From NCBI GenBank assembly GCA_038501195.1, contig JBBPUQ010000002.1, forward strand, positions 6,091,001 to 6,155,000: a stretch of 64,000 nucleotides of DNA, given 5' to 3'. The translations under genes were made by a program, and so were the position numbers. The notes below the pieces were generated by a model, which saw only the letters and a list, made by a program, of their open reading frames with translations, had not been told where the DNA came from and did no database searches. Origin of the DNA: Nemania diffusa (lineage: Eukaryota; Ascomycota; Sordariomycetes; Xylariales; Xylariaceae). Shown piece after piece: positions 47,868 through 60,599 of this stretch (position 1 is the first letter of the stretch; each line of letters opens with the position of its first letter).

Positions 47868-50800
47868 CTTTACAAAAAAACCAAATGAGGTCGACCTTAG
47901 TTAAGCATACGCAGAAGAATCTACAGGATCACTGAGGAAGTAAAAGGAAAGGCGCCTGCACTGCAGGTATAATACTATTGTATTGCAGTCACGTTCTTTT
48001 TCTTCGCCCGGCCATTTTGCATTGCATTTCCGACCTTCCAGGGATGGCTGAGTTGAGCCGCGATATAACTAGATTAGCCAGTGCTAAAGAAAGCAGCGGA
48101 ATCCTAAAGCCAGGGAGATATTTCGGTACGATCTACATGATCTTAGAGATATCATCGAGGGATTCAATGTTAAGCCGAGCAATTTCCCTTATGGGCAGGG
48201 CTGGGCAATTTGGTCAACTCCTTGGGACCGCGCCAGAATAAATGTTCGCAGGGCCTGCTACGGCTTATTTGTTTGCTTAAGGTGATGAACCTTGCATAAT
48301 CAATACTCGGCGTTGAATTCCTCATCATACAAGACAGCAGAGAGGTCTGCCGTTCAGGGTCATATGATTAAGCCGCTCAGTCCGTGACAATATCTTGGCC
48401 CTGCCGATCACCGGTTGGTCGGCTATGACACCCGTGACGTTGCCGAATTCCGATCGGTATCGGGGCTATCTCCCGCATTTATCTTACACGTCTCACAAAC
48501 GATTGATGGAGGCGGTTATTATGCCCCATCACTTGGTCCGCGGTTAAATTGAGCAATGAACCTGCTCGTTGGGGCGAGAGATGACACAGGATCCATGTGG
48601 ATACTCTCTATTTGTTACAAATTATTCGAGTTTAATAGGAGGAGGTCTCCACGATCAACTAGTGGCGTGCATGATGTGTTAAGCAATAGATGCTATATAT
48701 TAATTGCGGCTCACTCTTAGCCCAGCATGAGGTAATTGCCTTATAGTGTGGGCCGTGAATCTTGTGCTGTCCGCCTCTGTCCAGCTGCTTCACAGTTGAC
48801 ATATCACTGGAACAGGGAATTCCCATGAGCCGTGTTTTATGAGATCATTCAACTGAAATGGATCGGAATAGGCCAAGGTAGCAAATTCACTGAAAATTTT
48901 TGCCGACCTTGTAGATATAGGCAATCGTGTATACCACGTTGGTGCCTTGTTAGAAAAAGGGTAGCACATCGAAGAGATACATTCCTTACTATAACTCCTA
49001 CGATTCGACCAGTTATCTCATAGCCAACCCGACTGGAGCTATATTGAGAGTTTAGATTATGCTCAAACATCGTTGGAGATGTTTATCTTTAGAAGCCGAG
49101 ATAGTAGAGCTAGAAACAATGATCATGGCCATAGAGACGTAGGGGTCGATTTCTTACAAACATCTATTCGTAATTGTAGAAAGCAAGTTCTATGTAGATG
49201 ATAAAAAAACTACAAGATCCTCAAAGATACACCGATTGCATGGCCTTGGGTTCATCGACCTGCCTCCCATATATAGGTCGGGTGAAAAGGGAACCCGCCT
49301 CGCAGCTAATATCGTGGTGCATTATACTTTAATTAGAGCTTTCTCTTACCAATTGATCTAAGGGTAGCTTAGCGAGCTCTTTACTCCTCTCGCTATGGCC
49401 CTACGAGAATGGGCATAAGTATCACTAATAGTCTGACAGAGTCTCCACGACCAATGTATCAACTGTCACATGACAAAGCCACTCACATAGCTACAACCTT
49501 GAACCCCCGACTTCGGGTAGAGGCTGAACTGAGACCTTGTAAGGCGGCAGGCAAGGCTATTGGAGGAAGAGGGTCACGAGGCCCTCAAAGAGTCTTAGAA
49601 GAGACTCGTCACTCTTATGTGTAGGCTAAGCCAAGGTTGTCCTTTTCCTAACAAGGAAGGAGAAAGCCACAGGACTCATACCCATGAAGACGGAGCGATC
49701 ATATTTATTCATCATACAATAGTATTGATAGGAAGGGATTGTTGATGATCAAGGAACTGGAAATATATTCCAATTCGCAACAACAATCCTGTCATAGAAT
49801 AGAACTGCAACGCTAAACCACAACACAACTCAGAAGTAGAACCTTGTCAAGGTGGGAACCTTGACCGTTTGAAGCCACTCATAAGGCTCACGGTTAGGAA
49901 CCGTAACGAATCCATGGGATTAAGCGTCGCAAAAGAGCTCTTGATGCTCTACAACTTAGATATATGGGAGGTCTACGGCCTATTTATAATTTATGTGTAA
50001 TTTCTTTGCTTTTGGCTGCCTTGCGCTTAATTACCTATCTAAAGTGCCGCCTTTCTGTTACGTGACATTACGTCCTATTCTATAATACTATACAAAGAGG
50101 GTAAAGACCACGATTAGAACAACGACGTTCACTTTCCTCTGATTTACATAGGAATCTAGCTAATAGACATTCTCTGTGAGTAGAGCATGCAAGATCGGTG
50201 TCGACATGTTTCATTCCAACGCAATCTGCTCGCTTCAAACGACGCTAGGCATTCTCAATTGGGTATCGTTTTCCACTTCCCGATACAACTCCGAAGCTAG
50301 TACTTTTGGTAAATTTATGAAGGACGTGTCCTGACTCAGCTTTCAGTTTCGCTTAATTGTTTAACCTTTTCTACGATTGTTGACTGAACGTAGTTCTAGA
50401 AACCCGATACTGTCTTTTATTTGAGGTTAACTACACTGGCAAAAGGGGCGATACGGTCCCCTCCAACACGAACTCTATTCAGAATTAACATTACAGTACG
50501 CTACTTCTAGTAAAGTTGCTCTCAAGTCTGTTTCCGTTGTAGCTTTGATCTATTAAACTATCTGCTTACGCATAATACGAGGGAAAGAAAAATTGGACGT
50601 GTTACTAAGTACCCAAACCATCAGTTGTGATGTTTGAGGGGGTAGAGAGGGGGCTATGGGGTAGCGGGGAGCGGGGAGCAGGGAACAGGAACTGGAGGCG
50701 CGTTGGATTTGAGGGGTAGGGATACTGTGTGGGCTCGATATTCTGGAGTTCGTCGTACGTACATAGCTCTGTATCTATGTACATAGGTAGTAATAAACGG

Positions 50801-52448
50801 GCTGACCGACTCTTCCCTGTGGAATCAGGCCACTCGGGCTGTTCGCCCTATTTCGCCCTATCTCGCCTACGCAGTATATACGCGTACTGCATATGTGATA
50901 GGTAGGCCATCTCTCTGATTTTATACACACACATACGACTGTCAAACTAGACCGCTTAACCCAACTATTACGAAACGATGAGAATTGATGAGAATTACTT
51001 TGGATACCTACATCTTCGTCCCTGTTCCAAACTCAATCTCTTTCCTCTTCTTCTCTCCCTTTCTGTGATAATGTCCGATGAATACGTAATGCGTGTAAAG
51101 CCAAGTCTTTATCTCCGCCAGACCCAACCCTCATCGTTAGCCTGATGGGGCAGGCTAGGACACCACTATCTTGGCGGTGCCGAGTTGGTTGGTAATGGTA
51201 CTTTGTAATGAGAGGTCCTTCATTCGGTTATTCATTCCAATTCTTGTCGCACATACCTACATATGTACCTAGCTAAGGGCTTGCATCTGGGGATGGTAAT
51301 ACATACTGTAGGTATTTTCGCCGATCATCAACCCAGAATGATCCTTGAGTCGATGACATACATTTATTGGCTCTGTTTTCCGGGGAAAGTTCCAAGAGAC
51401 AAGCTGTCTGGGGAATATATGGGCTTGCCAAGCTTCCCCGTTGCCCAGAAAAGCTTATGTAGAGTGTTGATAATTTATTGTACACTTCAGGTTTGTTCTA
51501 CTACGATGTCTCCTGGGTTGCACTACAGCACCAACATTCTCTCTCCCATCTGGCTATGCTATGGTTGGCATGGATAGATGCTGGTATGGATTATATAGAC
51601 ACTAGTGCAGTCAAGCTGCTTCTGATCCCCTGGCGGGAACTTGTTGGTTGGTGCCCCGGTATCTAGACGTAGGTAGCTCGGATGCACCATGGCTCGAAGA
51701 TCCAGATCGTGGAGAACCCGCACACACACACACACGCCCTAGGACCTACATAGGTACTTAACGGATACATTATTAAAACAGGTTTTAATCCGTACATACC
51801 ACTGTGTGCTCAGTTGGGGTAACACAGGATATACGGAAGGGTGTTGGACGAGCACAAAGAAAACATGACGAAAGCGGCTTTGTAGTTTTGGCACCTGTCT
51901 GGACAAACATACTGCACGTCTCTCTCAGGAGTCTCCCGACGGAATAAGCCAACTGCACAGACGCACTGTTTGTAACTCGCAGTCGGATAACTTCATTTTC
52001 TTTTGCATGGCATAGTCTGTATCGGTGTACCCCAAGGACGGGAATCCATCAAATGCGGTCTGGCTCTCCACGTGTGTCGTGGATCTCACCAGCAGAGTTT
52101 TGAGGGTCTCGTGAGGAGAAGACAAGGATACGAGTACCGAATGGCGTACCGAGAGGTAACGAACCCAGTATGTATGCGCCATAAGCACCATCCAGCTAGC
52201 CCCAATCCTGCGGCACATTACGACCAAGGTACTGGACTAGATAGAAAATAGATAGTCGCATGACCTATGCTGCCGATCTGGAGTCCGGGGGTGCCAAACA
52301 ATGGGAGTCGGGCGGTCAATAGATAAAAGAAAGATTCCCCGCCGATGTAACTCGACAGAAGAGTTTCCCCGACTCGTCTCCTCGAACCGTCCCACCCCTA
52401 GACTCATCCCCAACCCCCTGCCGAGTCCTCTTCTCCTCGCAGCCCAAA
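47868..52448. other. Gene-poor stretch of about 4.6 kb
   Basis: No supported gene. An open frame at 47978-48241 has no good start or domain. 49736-49789 forms an imperfect hairpin (GGATTGTTG...CAACAATCC). Nearby text (about 49480-49960) has a transposon-like look (many short direct words such as ACCTTG, AAGGTT and GAACC) but no ends could be found. A (CA)n tract is at 51721-51735. The last few hundred bases are the MFS transporter promoter. Confidence 0.4.
49736..49789. repeat. Imperfect inverted repeat
   Basis: GGATTGTTGATGATCAAGGA pairs imperfectly with the reverse complement of ATTCGCAACAACAATCC, with a central ATATAT. Confidence 0.5.
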
Positions 52449-54243
52449 ATGGCCGGCGGTGTCAAGAAGCCCGTGAACATCTTCAAATTGAAGGACCTCA
52501 ACGAGCCCAAGGGCGTCTTCAACTGGCGGCTCTGGTTCGCCGTCTGCTCCTTCGGTCTCCTGGGTGCGGCTCGCGGCGTGGACGAGGGTCTGATCAACGG
52601 CGCCTTCAACTCCAAGGTCTTCCAAGCGTCGATCGACTATGGCAGCTACAGCAAGACGGACCAGGCCAACATCAAGGCCAATGTGTCGGCCATGGTGCAG
52701 ATCGGGTCCGTCGGTGGCGCCCTGATCGCGTTCCTGATCTGCGACCGCATCGGCCGTGTCTGGGCGACGCGGCAGCTCTGCGTGCTCTGGATCGTGGGTA
52801 TTGCCATCTTCATGGGCCACGGACACAGCCTCAGCGCCGTGTACGCCGGCCGATTCATCGCCGGTCTTGGTGTAGGCCAGACGGCCGTCGTAGGACCCGT
52901 GTACATTGCCGAGATAGCACCGGCATCCATCCGTGGCCTCTGCACTTGCATCTTCACCGGCTGCGTGTACCTCGGCATCGTGCTGGCGTACTTCACGAAC
53001 TATGGCGCGCAGGTCAACATCGGAGACACCACGCCTAATCGATGGGTAAGTGCGGAATTATAGAATAACAAGACACCCTCCGTCCTCCCCTCCATCTGTA
53101 CACACGCTCTGTCCACACGGAAACGAGATGCTAACTGGGACTGCCTGTTCGTAGCTCGTGCCGACGAGTCTCCACATCATCTTCGCCGGCCTCATCTTCC
53201 TCCTCAGTTTCTTCCAATACGAGTCGCCACGCTTCCTCATCAAGCAAGGGAAGCACGAGGAGGCGGTGCAGGTCATGGCCCGCCTCCGCCAGCTGCCGGC
53301 CGACCACGACTACGTGGTGCGCGAGATCAGCGAGATCCGCGCGCAGCACGACGAGGAGATGGAGGCGACGATGGGCTCGAGCTGGACGGGCGTGCTCAAG
53401 GAGATGTTCCTGGTGCCCAACAACGCGTACCGGCTGTACCTGGCGCTCGCGGTGCAGCTGCTGTCGCAGTGGAGCGGCGCCGGGTCGATCACGCTGTACG
53501 CGCCGGACCTGTTCGCGATCCTGGGCATCACGGGCACGCAGGAGTCGCTGCTCGCGAGCGGCGTCTTCGGCATCGTCAAGCTCGTCGCCGCGCTCGGCTG
53601 CGCGCTGTTCCTCGTCGACGTCATCGGCCGCAAGCGCGCGCTGCTCGCCGGCATCACGCTGCAGGCCATCGCCGTCATCTACATCGCCGGCTTCCTGACC
53701 GCCGTGCCCGAGCTCGGCGTCGACGCCGACTACGTCATCCCGAGCCACCAGGCCGCCGCCAGCCGCGGCGCCATCGCCATGATCTTCGTCTCCGGCTTCG
53801 GCTGGGCCCTCGGCTGGAACTCGATGCAGTACCTGCTGACCGCCGAGCTGTTCCCCCTGCGCATCCGTGCCGTGGCCACGTCCCTCGCCATGACGCTGCA
53901 CTTCGCCAACCAGTACGGCAACTCGCGCGCCGTGCCCGTGCTGCTGCTGTCCAGAGCCCTGGGCGGCATCACGCCGGGGGGGACCTTCTGGTTCTTTTCG
54001 GCCGTGACCTTGCTCGGTGGCGTGTGGGTTTGGTTCTTCGTGCCTGAGACGGGCGGCCGCTCACTCGAGAGCATGAACCGCCTCTTTGAGCTACCCTGGT
54101 ACCAGATCGGCCGCCATGGCAACGAGGACGCTGATCGGTTAGACACGGTGATCAACGAGAAGCAAGCTGATATGCTTGGTGGCACTGCCGAACACATCGA
54201 CGAAGTGACGGAGAAGCGCGCCTCAAGAGAGCTCCATGTTTGA
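52449..54243 (+). CDS. MFS sugar porter, quinate-permease-like
   Basis: Two exons, 52449-53045 and 53155-54243, with a 109-nt GTAAGT...GTAG intron, give 561 residues. This is a twelve-helix sugar porter. Motifs are the loop 2-3 signature DRIGRVWATR (a variant of GRR), GRFIAGLGVG, PVYIAEIAPASIRG, the post-helix-6 ESPRFLIKQGK, the second-half VDVIGRKRALL, and the C-terminal PETGGRSLESMNRLFE. The N-terminus (MAGGVKKPVNIFKLKDLNEP, then KGVFNWRLW) resembles quinate-type permeases of ascomycetes. It would import a sugar, polyol or quinate by proton symport at the plasma membrane. The second exon is strikingly GC-rich at third positions. It converges with the sorbosone-dehydrogenase gene, 334 bp away. 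Confidence 0.9.
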
Positions 54244-54577
54244 AGTTTAGATACTAGTTAGCAATTGCCAAGCTATATTATTCGTACTGTTCATGTCTGG
54301 CCTTGAATGTCTCTATTGTACATCGTCTGGTTGCCCCGTTTGGCGCCTCGATTACTGCGAACTTACTAATGCGAAAGTCAATGATGTATATGTAAATATG
54401 ATATGCACTCCCTAAGCCAGATTGCGGTTTAACAACTATCATATTGACGACACTAAGGACAAAAACGGCGACAAATAGCTATATAACACCCATGTAAGAC
54501 GAGGTATTTAGGCAAGCCACGCATCCTGGTCCAAAACCGAACCCTAAAATATGCCATTGAGCTTAAAATCTACCCTC
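54244..54577. terminator. Shared 3' region of two convergent genes
   Basis: 334 bp between the transporter stop and the stop of the convergent dehydrogenase gene. No gene is present; transcription of both genes must end here. Confidence 0.4.
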
Positions 54578-56004
54578 TCAACCTTGCGAAAGCAAGAACA
54601 CCTCGCCGGATGCATCACTTGTTACATAGAGGCGCCCAACCGCATCGAACACTAAGCCCACAGGTCGAACACAGGTAGACGATGAGCACTGGGTCTCGTC
54701 TGAGGGATAAAATACATCAATGCTGCCCCTGACGCTCCACGAAGCAGCCGTAGGTGCGAAGGAGCCATCTGGGCTTTCGGCAAAGGGGACCGCGACGACT
54801 TTGTATCCCGTGGGCGGCTGGCGATCCCAGCTGCCATGCAGTGCAACGAACAAGTTGTTAAATCTGGCATCGAATTTGCAGCCTAGTGGCGCTGAGTGTG
54901 CTTGGAAGCTGAGTACGGGTGGTACGGATATCCGAGCACACGTATCGTCGTTGAAATACGTCAAAGGGACCTGGACGAATTGCTGGCCGACCTGGAAGAC
55001 ACGGTCTGACAGCATGTCGGGTCTCCACACCGTGAAGCACACTGGATAGCCATACCAGTTGTCGTTGGGACGCGTTACGTCTCCTAGGAAATTGAGTTCT
55101 TCGGCTGGGTTGTCTGTGTGGACGTCTGTCGTGGTGCCATTAACGGTGCGAACAAGGTTATCAGCGCTATTTTCGACGCCCCAGAGCCTACCGAGCATTA
55201 GTATTGGCATCTCACCCCTCCTGGTGTTGATAGCATGGGGACCTCATTACATATTATTTCCGTCAAATGCGAGGCCCACTTCATTACGAAGTCCAAACCC
55301 TGCATTCCAGCCTTGTGAGACGAAGTTGTAACCTCCGGTGGGCACGGACGATGTGTTGAAGACCTTCACGATTGCTCTGGCGGTCTTGGGATTGCTGGCC
55401 TCTTGGTCGATGTTCGCGTTCGAGCCGTGCGACACGACCAGCAGGTCAGGCCGGTGAGGTGGAATGGCCAGTGTTCTCGTGACGTGTCCTGAAGTTGCCA
55501 TGCCTGACAGTACGAGAACGGGGCTCTGGCCAACATTGCCGGTGGTCGGCTCATAGGTCCAGCGGAACACCGACGATGGCGAGCTGGCGTACAGAGTCCC
55601 CCCATCCGCGCTCAGACAAATGCCATGGTTAAGGTCAACATGGGAGATGAGGAGGCGAGTGCTCGTGATGCACCCATTAGCATCTACGATGTGCTGGCTC
55701 ACGCCAAGGCTTGCCTCCACGATGAGCAGCCGACCCTGGCTGTCAAAGATCAGATCGCGAGGATGATGTAGCCCACCTGCGACCTTGACGTAAGACCATC
55801 CTGGAGCGGTGTCGTACGGATAGAGAGGCGCTGGGATGCCGGGACAGGACGAAACCAGGGCCCGGATAGACGCTGTTGTGAGAGGTAGTCGAGGTTAGCG
55901 AGTGTACTGAAGACAGCAACGAGGTATGTATACTTCGAACTACACTTGGTTAACTTACTGATAGTCGTCGTCAATACGACGGCCGCAACACCCAGTACCT
56001 TCAT
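54578..56004 (-). CDS. Secreted sorbosone/pyranose dehydrogenase-like protein (AA12-like)
   Basis: Exons are 56004-55959, 55872-55251 and 55187-54578 on the minus strand; introns of 86 and 63 nt (the latter with TACTAATGC) give 425 residues. A signal peptide is evident (MKVLGVAAVVLTTTITSIRA). The rest is a beta-propeller of the glucose/sorbosone dehydrogenase family: GLHHPRDLIFD, LNHGICLSADGGTLYASS, RTLAIPPHRPDLLVVSHGSN, LRNEVGLAFD, LWGVENSADNL, NPAEELNFLGD, YGYPVC, FVALHGSWDR and RPVGLVFDAVGRLYV. Fungal relatives are PQQ-dependent pyranose dehydrogenases of CAZy family AA12 that can donate electrons to lytic polysaccharide monooxygenases. No carbohydrate-binding or cytochrome domain is attached. 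PQQ-binding residues were not verified. Confidence 0.85.
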
Positions 56005-57292
56005 GTCGAAATAGGTAGTTTTCTCAGCGTAACCTCGCTGGGACACCCTCAAGAACTCTTAGTTGAGAACTGATGGGGTTTGGGTAGATGAGGCCGCTTC
56101 GGGATCATGGCCACATTCCAGCCAGAGTCTGGTATACTTGATGGTGAGACAAAATGCTGCCCGTTCTACCCGGACACATCACATGGCTCCTGCTGTCATT
56201 TCGTTGCACATAACTATCCAAGGCTCGCATCTTATAGTCGAAGCACCTGCCCGGGCAGTCTCCAAGGTTTAGCTGTAAAGGCAATCCCGCTAGTAGGCAT
56301 TGTTGCTCATGCCAAGGCGACTGATAACCTGAGACCATTGCATCCTGACTGATGGCCGCGAGGAGGCCCTGTTGTCATCCGGTAGCTATGGCCTCGAGTT
56401 CTTTCCGGCGTCTCCATTCAAGTGTCCCTAATGTAGTGCCATGAAGGCATGACTACCTCATAGGTCGTTCCTAACCTCTTCCACAGCGCCTGCTATGCTG
56501 ATTCGACCGAGGAGGTGCTACGTAACACTATAGAAAACCCATCATAAGACCGGCATCTGGGAGCTCGCTACACAGGCCGGGACAAATGGTAAACGAGACC
56601 CCAACCTGTTGTGTATTGGGTTAACGTGACCATTGATAACAACGGGATGATGAACCGGTGAGCTGCGATTCTTCGAAGCATTTGAAGGCGAGGTATCTAT
56701 CTCTCTGTCCCAGGTAGGCAGTTTCGTCATAGCATACATATATACCTAATTATTACCAGGAAGATAAAAATGAAAAATGTGTTATAATATAACCTTGTAC
56801 GGCTCAAAAAGGCCGGTCTGCTTGTATCACTCACTGCCTGTACCGTATCTTGTATCCGAGTAGGCTGATTGATTTAATCCCAGGTATGCATTTAAAGGAT
56901 TCTGTACAAGCGGGAGCCTTTTTCCCCACGTTACTTAATTTAATTGACCTGGTGGGGCAATCCTAGGTAGGTACCTCTCTCGCTAGATACCTCTCTCTGT
57001 AAGTAAAAGAGGCAGATACTGATTGACTGATAAGGCTTTAGATGGTATCTAGGTTGCCCGCCTTTTGTTACCAGTTAACAAACCAATTCCCTCAAGTACC
57101 TACCTACCTACTCTAAAGTTGCTCCGCATTCTACCGCCGCCCCTTGCTAACTTGATTGATTGTTTGCTTGTGTTTAGCCCTGGCTCATCACACTTGCTCG
57201 GGCCCTGCAGACACGAACCGGCCGGCCTAACGTCGCGCCAATGGGCCGGCTCCCGACCCGTCGCTGGCGCTCGTCGAGTCGTCACAGTCACA
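56005..57292. promoter_or_regulatory. Divergent intergenic region (dehydrogenase / ATRIP)
   Basis: About 1.3 kb separating two divergently transcribed genes, so it should contain both promoters. No gene is supported. Short TACCTA/TAGGTA tracts occur at 56965-56980 and 57097-57112, the latter in the likely 5' leader of the ATRIP gene. Confidence 0.45.
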
Positions 57293-59780
57293 ATGGACGA
57301 CTTCTCCGACGATGACCTCGATGGCCTCAACGACAATGCTCTCCAGGAGCTCGAGAACAACGCTCTCCAGTTCACCCAAGCCCAGAAGCCCCATGGCCGC
57401 CCCGCCCCCGAACCCTTGCACGCGCCCCGAGTCCACCCGCTGCTGCCCGAGGTCGAGTACGACTTCGAGGACGATGATCTTGACGATGCCGTGCTAGTCG
57501 TGCAGGAGCCTCTGCAGGTACCTCTGCAGGCAAAGTCGGCTCTACCACCTGTGTCTGCTCCTGCGCATGGGCCTGCGCCCCAGGGACCTGCCCGGCTGCC
57601 ACCGAGGATGGCGCCTCCGCAACAACGACAGCAGCCACAACAACAGAAAGAGACATGGCGTCCCGTTTCTATTCCTACTCCTGCTAGTCACCTTCGCCCC
57701 CACCCTGCCAACCCTGTCTCTCGACCGTCTGCTGGTCCTGCGGCCGTCGATTATCGTGCCTCACAGCACGTGCCTCGCCCACGTCCACCACCCTCGCTGC
57801 CTCGCCCAGCTGCTTCCACCACGCAGAGGTACCAGCCATCCCAGGCCCAGAACCAAACGAGGGTCTCCTCTCATGAGATCGCCACTCTTCAAGCGCAGAT
57901 ACTAGATCTCAAGTCTAAGCTCACTACCAAGGATGGAGAGATCAGCATCGTGCGGAATCGCCTAGAGAAATTAAACAAAGAGCATGAGCGGCAGCTTCAG
58001 ATCATCAAAGCACAGACAGCCGAACAGTTGGCAAAGCAGGAGCGCGCCGTCGAGGCCGCGAGAGCTGCCCAGGAATCCGCAACCACCGAGCTCGAGTTTA
58101 CGAGACGAGACCTACGCGAAGAAGTTGTGCGTGCCAAGCGCCAAGAGGCGCCCGGCACGCCGAAAAAGAACGCCGCCCCGAAGGCATGGGGCGTAGCCGA
58201 CGGATTTGAGGACGTGGAAATGGCGGGCAGCCCGAGCAAGGGGAAACGGGGTAAGAATGCCGGCGCCGTGGCTGGCTCCGTCGTCGAACCTCCCTCGAAG
58301 CTACTGAAGACGCCTACGAAGAGCAAGCGGAAGCGGCCGGTCGTCGACAGCCCCGTCATGGCCCTCGAGACGCATTCGGATGATGTAATCATGCTGGACG
58401 ATGTCAAAACTCACGATGTTGCTATGATCGGCCACATGTCACCTATCATGCCAGGAAGTGTGCCTTTCAATGTAGGATGCAGACAACGCTTATTTACTAA
58501 CTATTCCGTACTAACAATCTCTAGTACATGCAAGTCGTCCTGAATCACAGTGCTGGACATGATCGTCCTCTGACGCTCGAGTATCTGTCGCGCTTCGAAC
58601 TTCGGTCCCGGCCCAAGGAAAGCATCGCTTCTATTCTCCTACAAAAGCTTAGCACCGCTGGCGACCCTAGCGACCCTACCCAGCTGCCCATCCAATTTTG
58701 TTTAGAGGCCATTCGCTTGTGGGATTCGTGCTTGCATGAGAATTGCGTGAGTGGCCCTCTACTCCTTGGTTTTTAGACGTTGGTTTCTGGCTAACGTAGT
58801 CACAGCTGGCTCCTATCATCGAGCTCGTATCGCTAGTCTCTTTGACTCTGCAGCTACAAACCGTGATACTGGCTCCCTATATTGCTCCCACATTACTTCC
58901 GGTGGCCATGGCAACCTGCTACGAAGTGGCCATACCCCGATTCAATAATTTGGCCCCCGCCAGTGGCGATCCCACCACCAAAGAGTTCATCAACTTCAGG
59001 GACAATATCGACAGCACCAAGATCCTATCCCTCTTGCATCTCACGGCGCTCGGTTGCGCGACGTCGGAACCCGTTGGTAGCAGTATCTCGTCACCATCTG
59101 CTGATTTCTGGAACCTGGTTCACATAGAATTCGTGCTAATGCTTCTCAGCCAGAAGCAGACCTTAGACGACTTCATGGCGGCATTGAGGTGGCTATGTGC
59201 GTCTGTGTTACCCGACAGCATCGGGCCCATCAGTCCAGTCAAGACGCCCGAGGTAGTGGCGCGACTGGTGATAGATCGGGTCTCGGCACACCTCACAGAG
59301 ACGCTGCGATGGGACGTCGACGAGGCGGGGGCCCGGAACATGCGACTTGCGGTGCTGCAGACGCTCTCGACGTTTGCCAGATCTCCATTCGGGCTTGCGC
59401 ATCTCGCCAAGCACGACTGGCTGATTCCGCGCCTCGTCATGTTCCTGGCCACCTGCATCGAGGCACTCTACGACGGCGACATGCAGTACCCACCGGCTGG
59501 CGAAGACGAAGTCGAGGACGGGCTGCAGAGGCTGGTGGCGCACACGATGTTGTTGCTTCACAAGATCATCACGAGCCCGCTCAACGGGAACCCCGTCGAC
59601 GTGTCGGCCAAACTGGCTAGGACCATAGGCGGCTCGCAGAAATACCTAGTTAGCCTGTCCAGGTTGAACTTTGCCGACGACCTCGTCTCGGAGGACATTG
59701 CAGAGCTCGCGCACGAGCTGCTGGAGTTGGCGGTGACGTCAGAGGCCGGAGAAGAGCTGGGGGAGTTTTTCAGCGGTTGA
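57293..59780 (+). CDS. uvsD: DNA-damage checkpoint protein, ATRIP / Rad26 / UvsD homologue
   Basis: Three exons, 57293-58471, 58525-58746 and 58806-59780, with 53- and 59-nt introns carrying CTAAC branch sites, give 791 residues. The N-terminus (MDDFSDDDLDGLNDNALQEL) is acidic like the RPA70-binding peptide of ATRIP. A long Pro/Gln-rich linker follows, then a coiled coil at about 192-285 (ATLQAQILDLKSKLTTKDGE and onward), a basic nuclear-signal-like stretch (KSKRKRP, about 340), and a helical-repeat C-terminal half. In yeasts and A. nidulans the homologue (Rad26, Ddc2/Lcd1, UvsD) is the obligate partner that brings the ATR kinase to RPA-coated single-stranded DNA. Symbol by homology. An upstream in-frame extension lacks an ATG, so 57293 was used. 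Confidence 0.85.
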
Positions 59781-60222
59781 GGCTGACTACATAGGCATTG
59801 TCTTTTCCACAAAGGTAAACCGAAGGCGGGAAAGCATATTGGTTTCTGATGGATACTTTTCGAATTTCGAGAAGGGCGAATACATGTACCTAAGGCATGG
59901 AATGGAAGGTTTGTTGCGGGATTCGGGGCAAATTAAGGACATGATATCATGGCGGTGTTTTGGCGCTAGAAATGTAGAAATACCTACCTAGGTACTACCT
60001 AGGATTAAGGATGAAGATGCTGATTAGGTACCAACAAATGGATACGCATATGGCTAGGAGTCTGCCTACTTGTACGGCATTGTGCATACAGCCCCCAAAA
60101 AGGCATTAGGTGCCGACATGTAGTTTGTTGAGCTTAGCGTTAGTGTTACCTAGGTACCTACTATACATCTTGCTAACCTATATAAAGCAATTTGTATGTA
60201 TGTTTAGGCGAAGAAGTGATAT
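59781..60222. other. ATRIP 3' flank
   Basis: About 440 bp, no gene. It is rich in CCTAGGTAC palindromic words (59985-60005 and 60145-60165). Confidence 0.45.
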
Positions 60223-60243
60223 ACCTTCGTTTTTAACGAAGGA
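60223..60243. repeat. Short hairpin
   Basis: CCTTCG and CGAAGG arms around a T/A-rich loop (CCTTCGTTTTTAACGAAGG), at the start of the repeat-rich region. Confidence 0.55.
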
Positions 60244-60283
60244 GGAACAACTGAGTGAAACGAAAGGTTATTTGTAGTGTCGT

Positions 60284-60426
60284 AAAAAATTCCTAGCAGA
60301 ATTCTATAGCCGAAATAGGTAATTTTGCCTTCTTATTTGGGAAGAGTGGGTCAGCTGGTTGTTGAAAAATTTCCAGGACAGTTTTTCATTCCAAATAGGA
60401 AATTCTCTCTGCTTATTTGGGTATAG
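60284..60426. repeat. Diverged tandem duplication, period about 80 bp
   Basis: AAAAAATTCCTAGCAGAATTC...AAATAGGTAATTTTG...CTTATTTGGG (60284-60346) is repeated as AAAAATTTCCAGGACAG...AAATAGGAAATTCTC...CTTATTTGGG (60364-60426). Confidence 0.6.
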
Positions 60427-60599
60427 TTTGTTCAATTCGGCTTTAATCGTATATACGTAGCTATAATCGGCTAAACCGGCTACACCTATATATAAGCTGT
60501 TTTTTATATATATAATTTTTACGGAAAGCTTATAGAGTTTATATTATAAGTACTCAACAATATATATATACACATATTTATTTACTACTTTAACAGGTG

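Noticed and set aside
47978..48241. 87-residue plus-strand frame
   Set aside because: No recognisable domain, weak start, and no flanking splice signals convincing enough to call a gene.
49490..49560. tRNA-like text around a GAACCCCCGACTTCGGG segment
   Set aside because: No acceptor stem or anticodon arm could be folded on either strand.
53131..53901. 256-residue minus-strand frame opposite the MFS transporter
   Set aside because: Shadow frame produced by strong third-position G/C; sequence is an Arg/Asp/Gly/His mixture.
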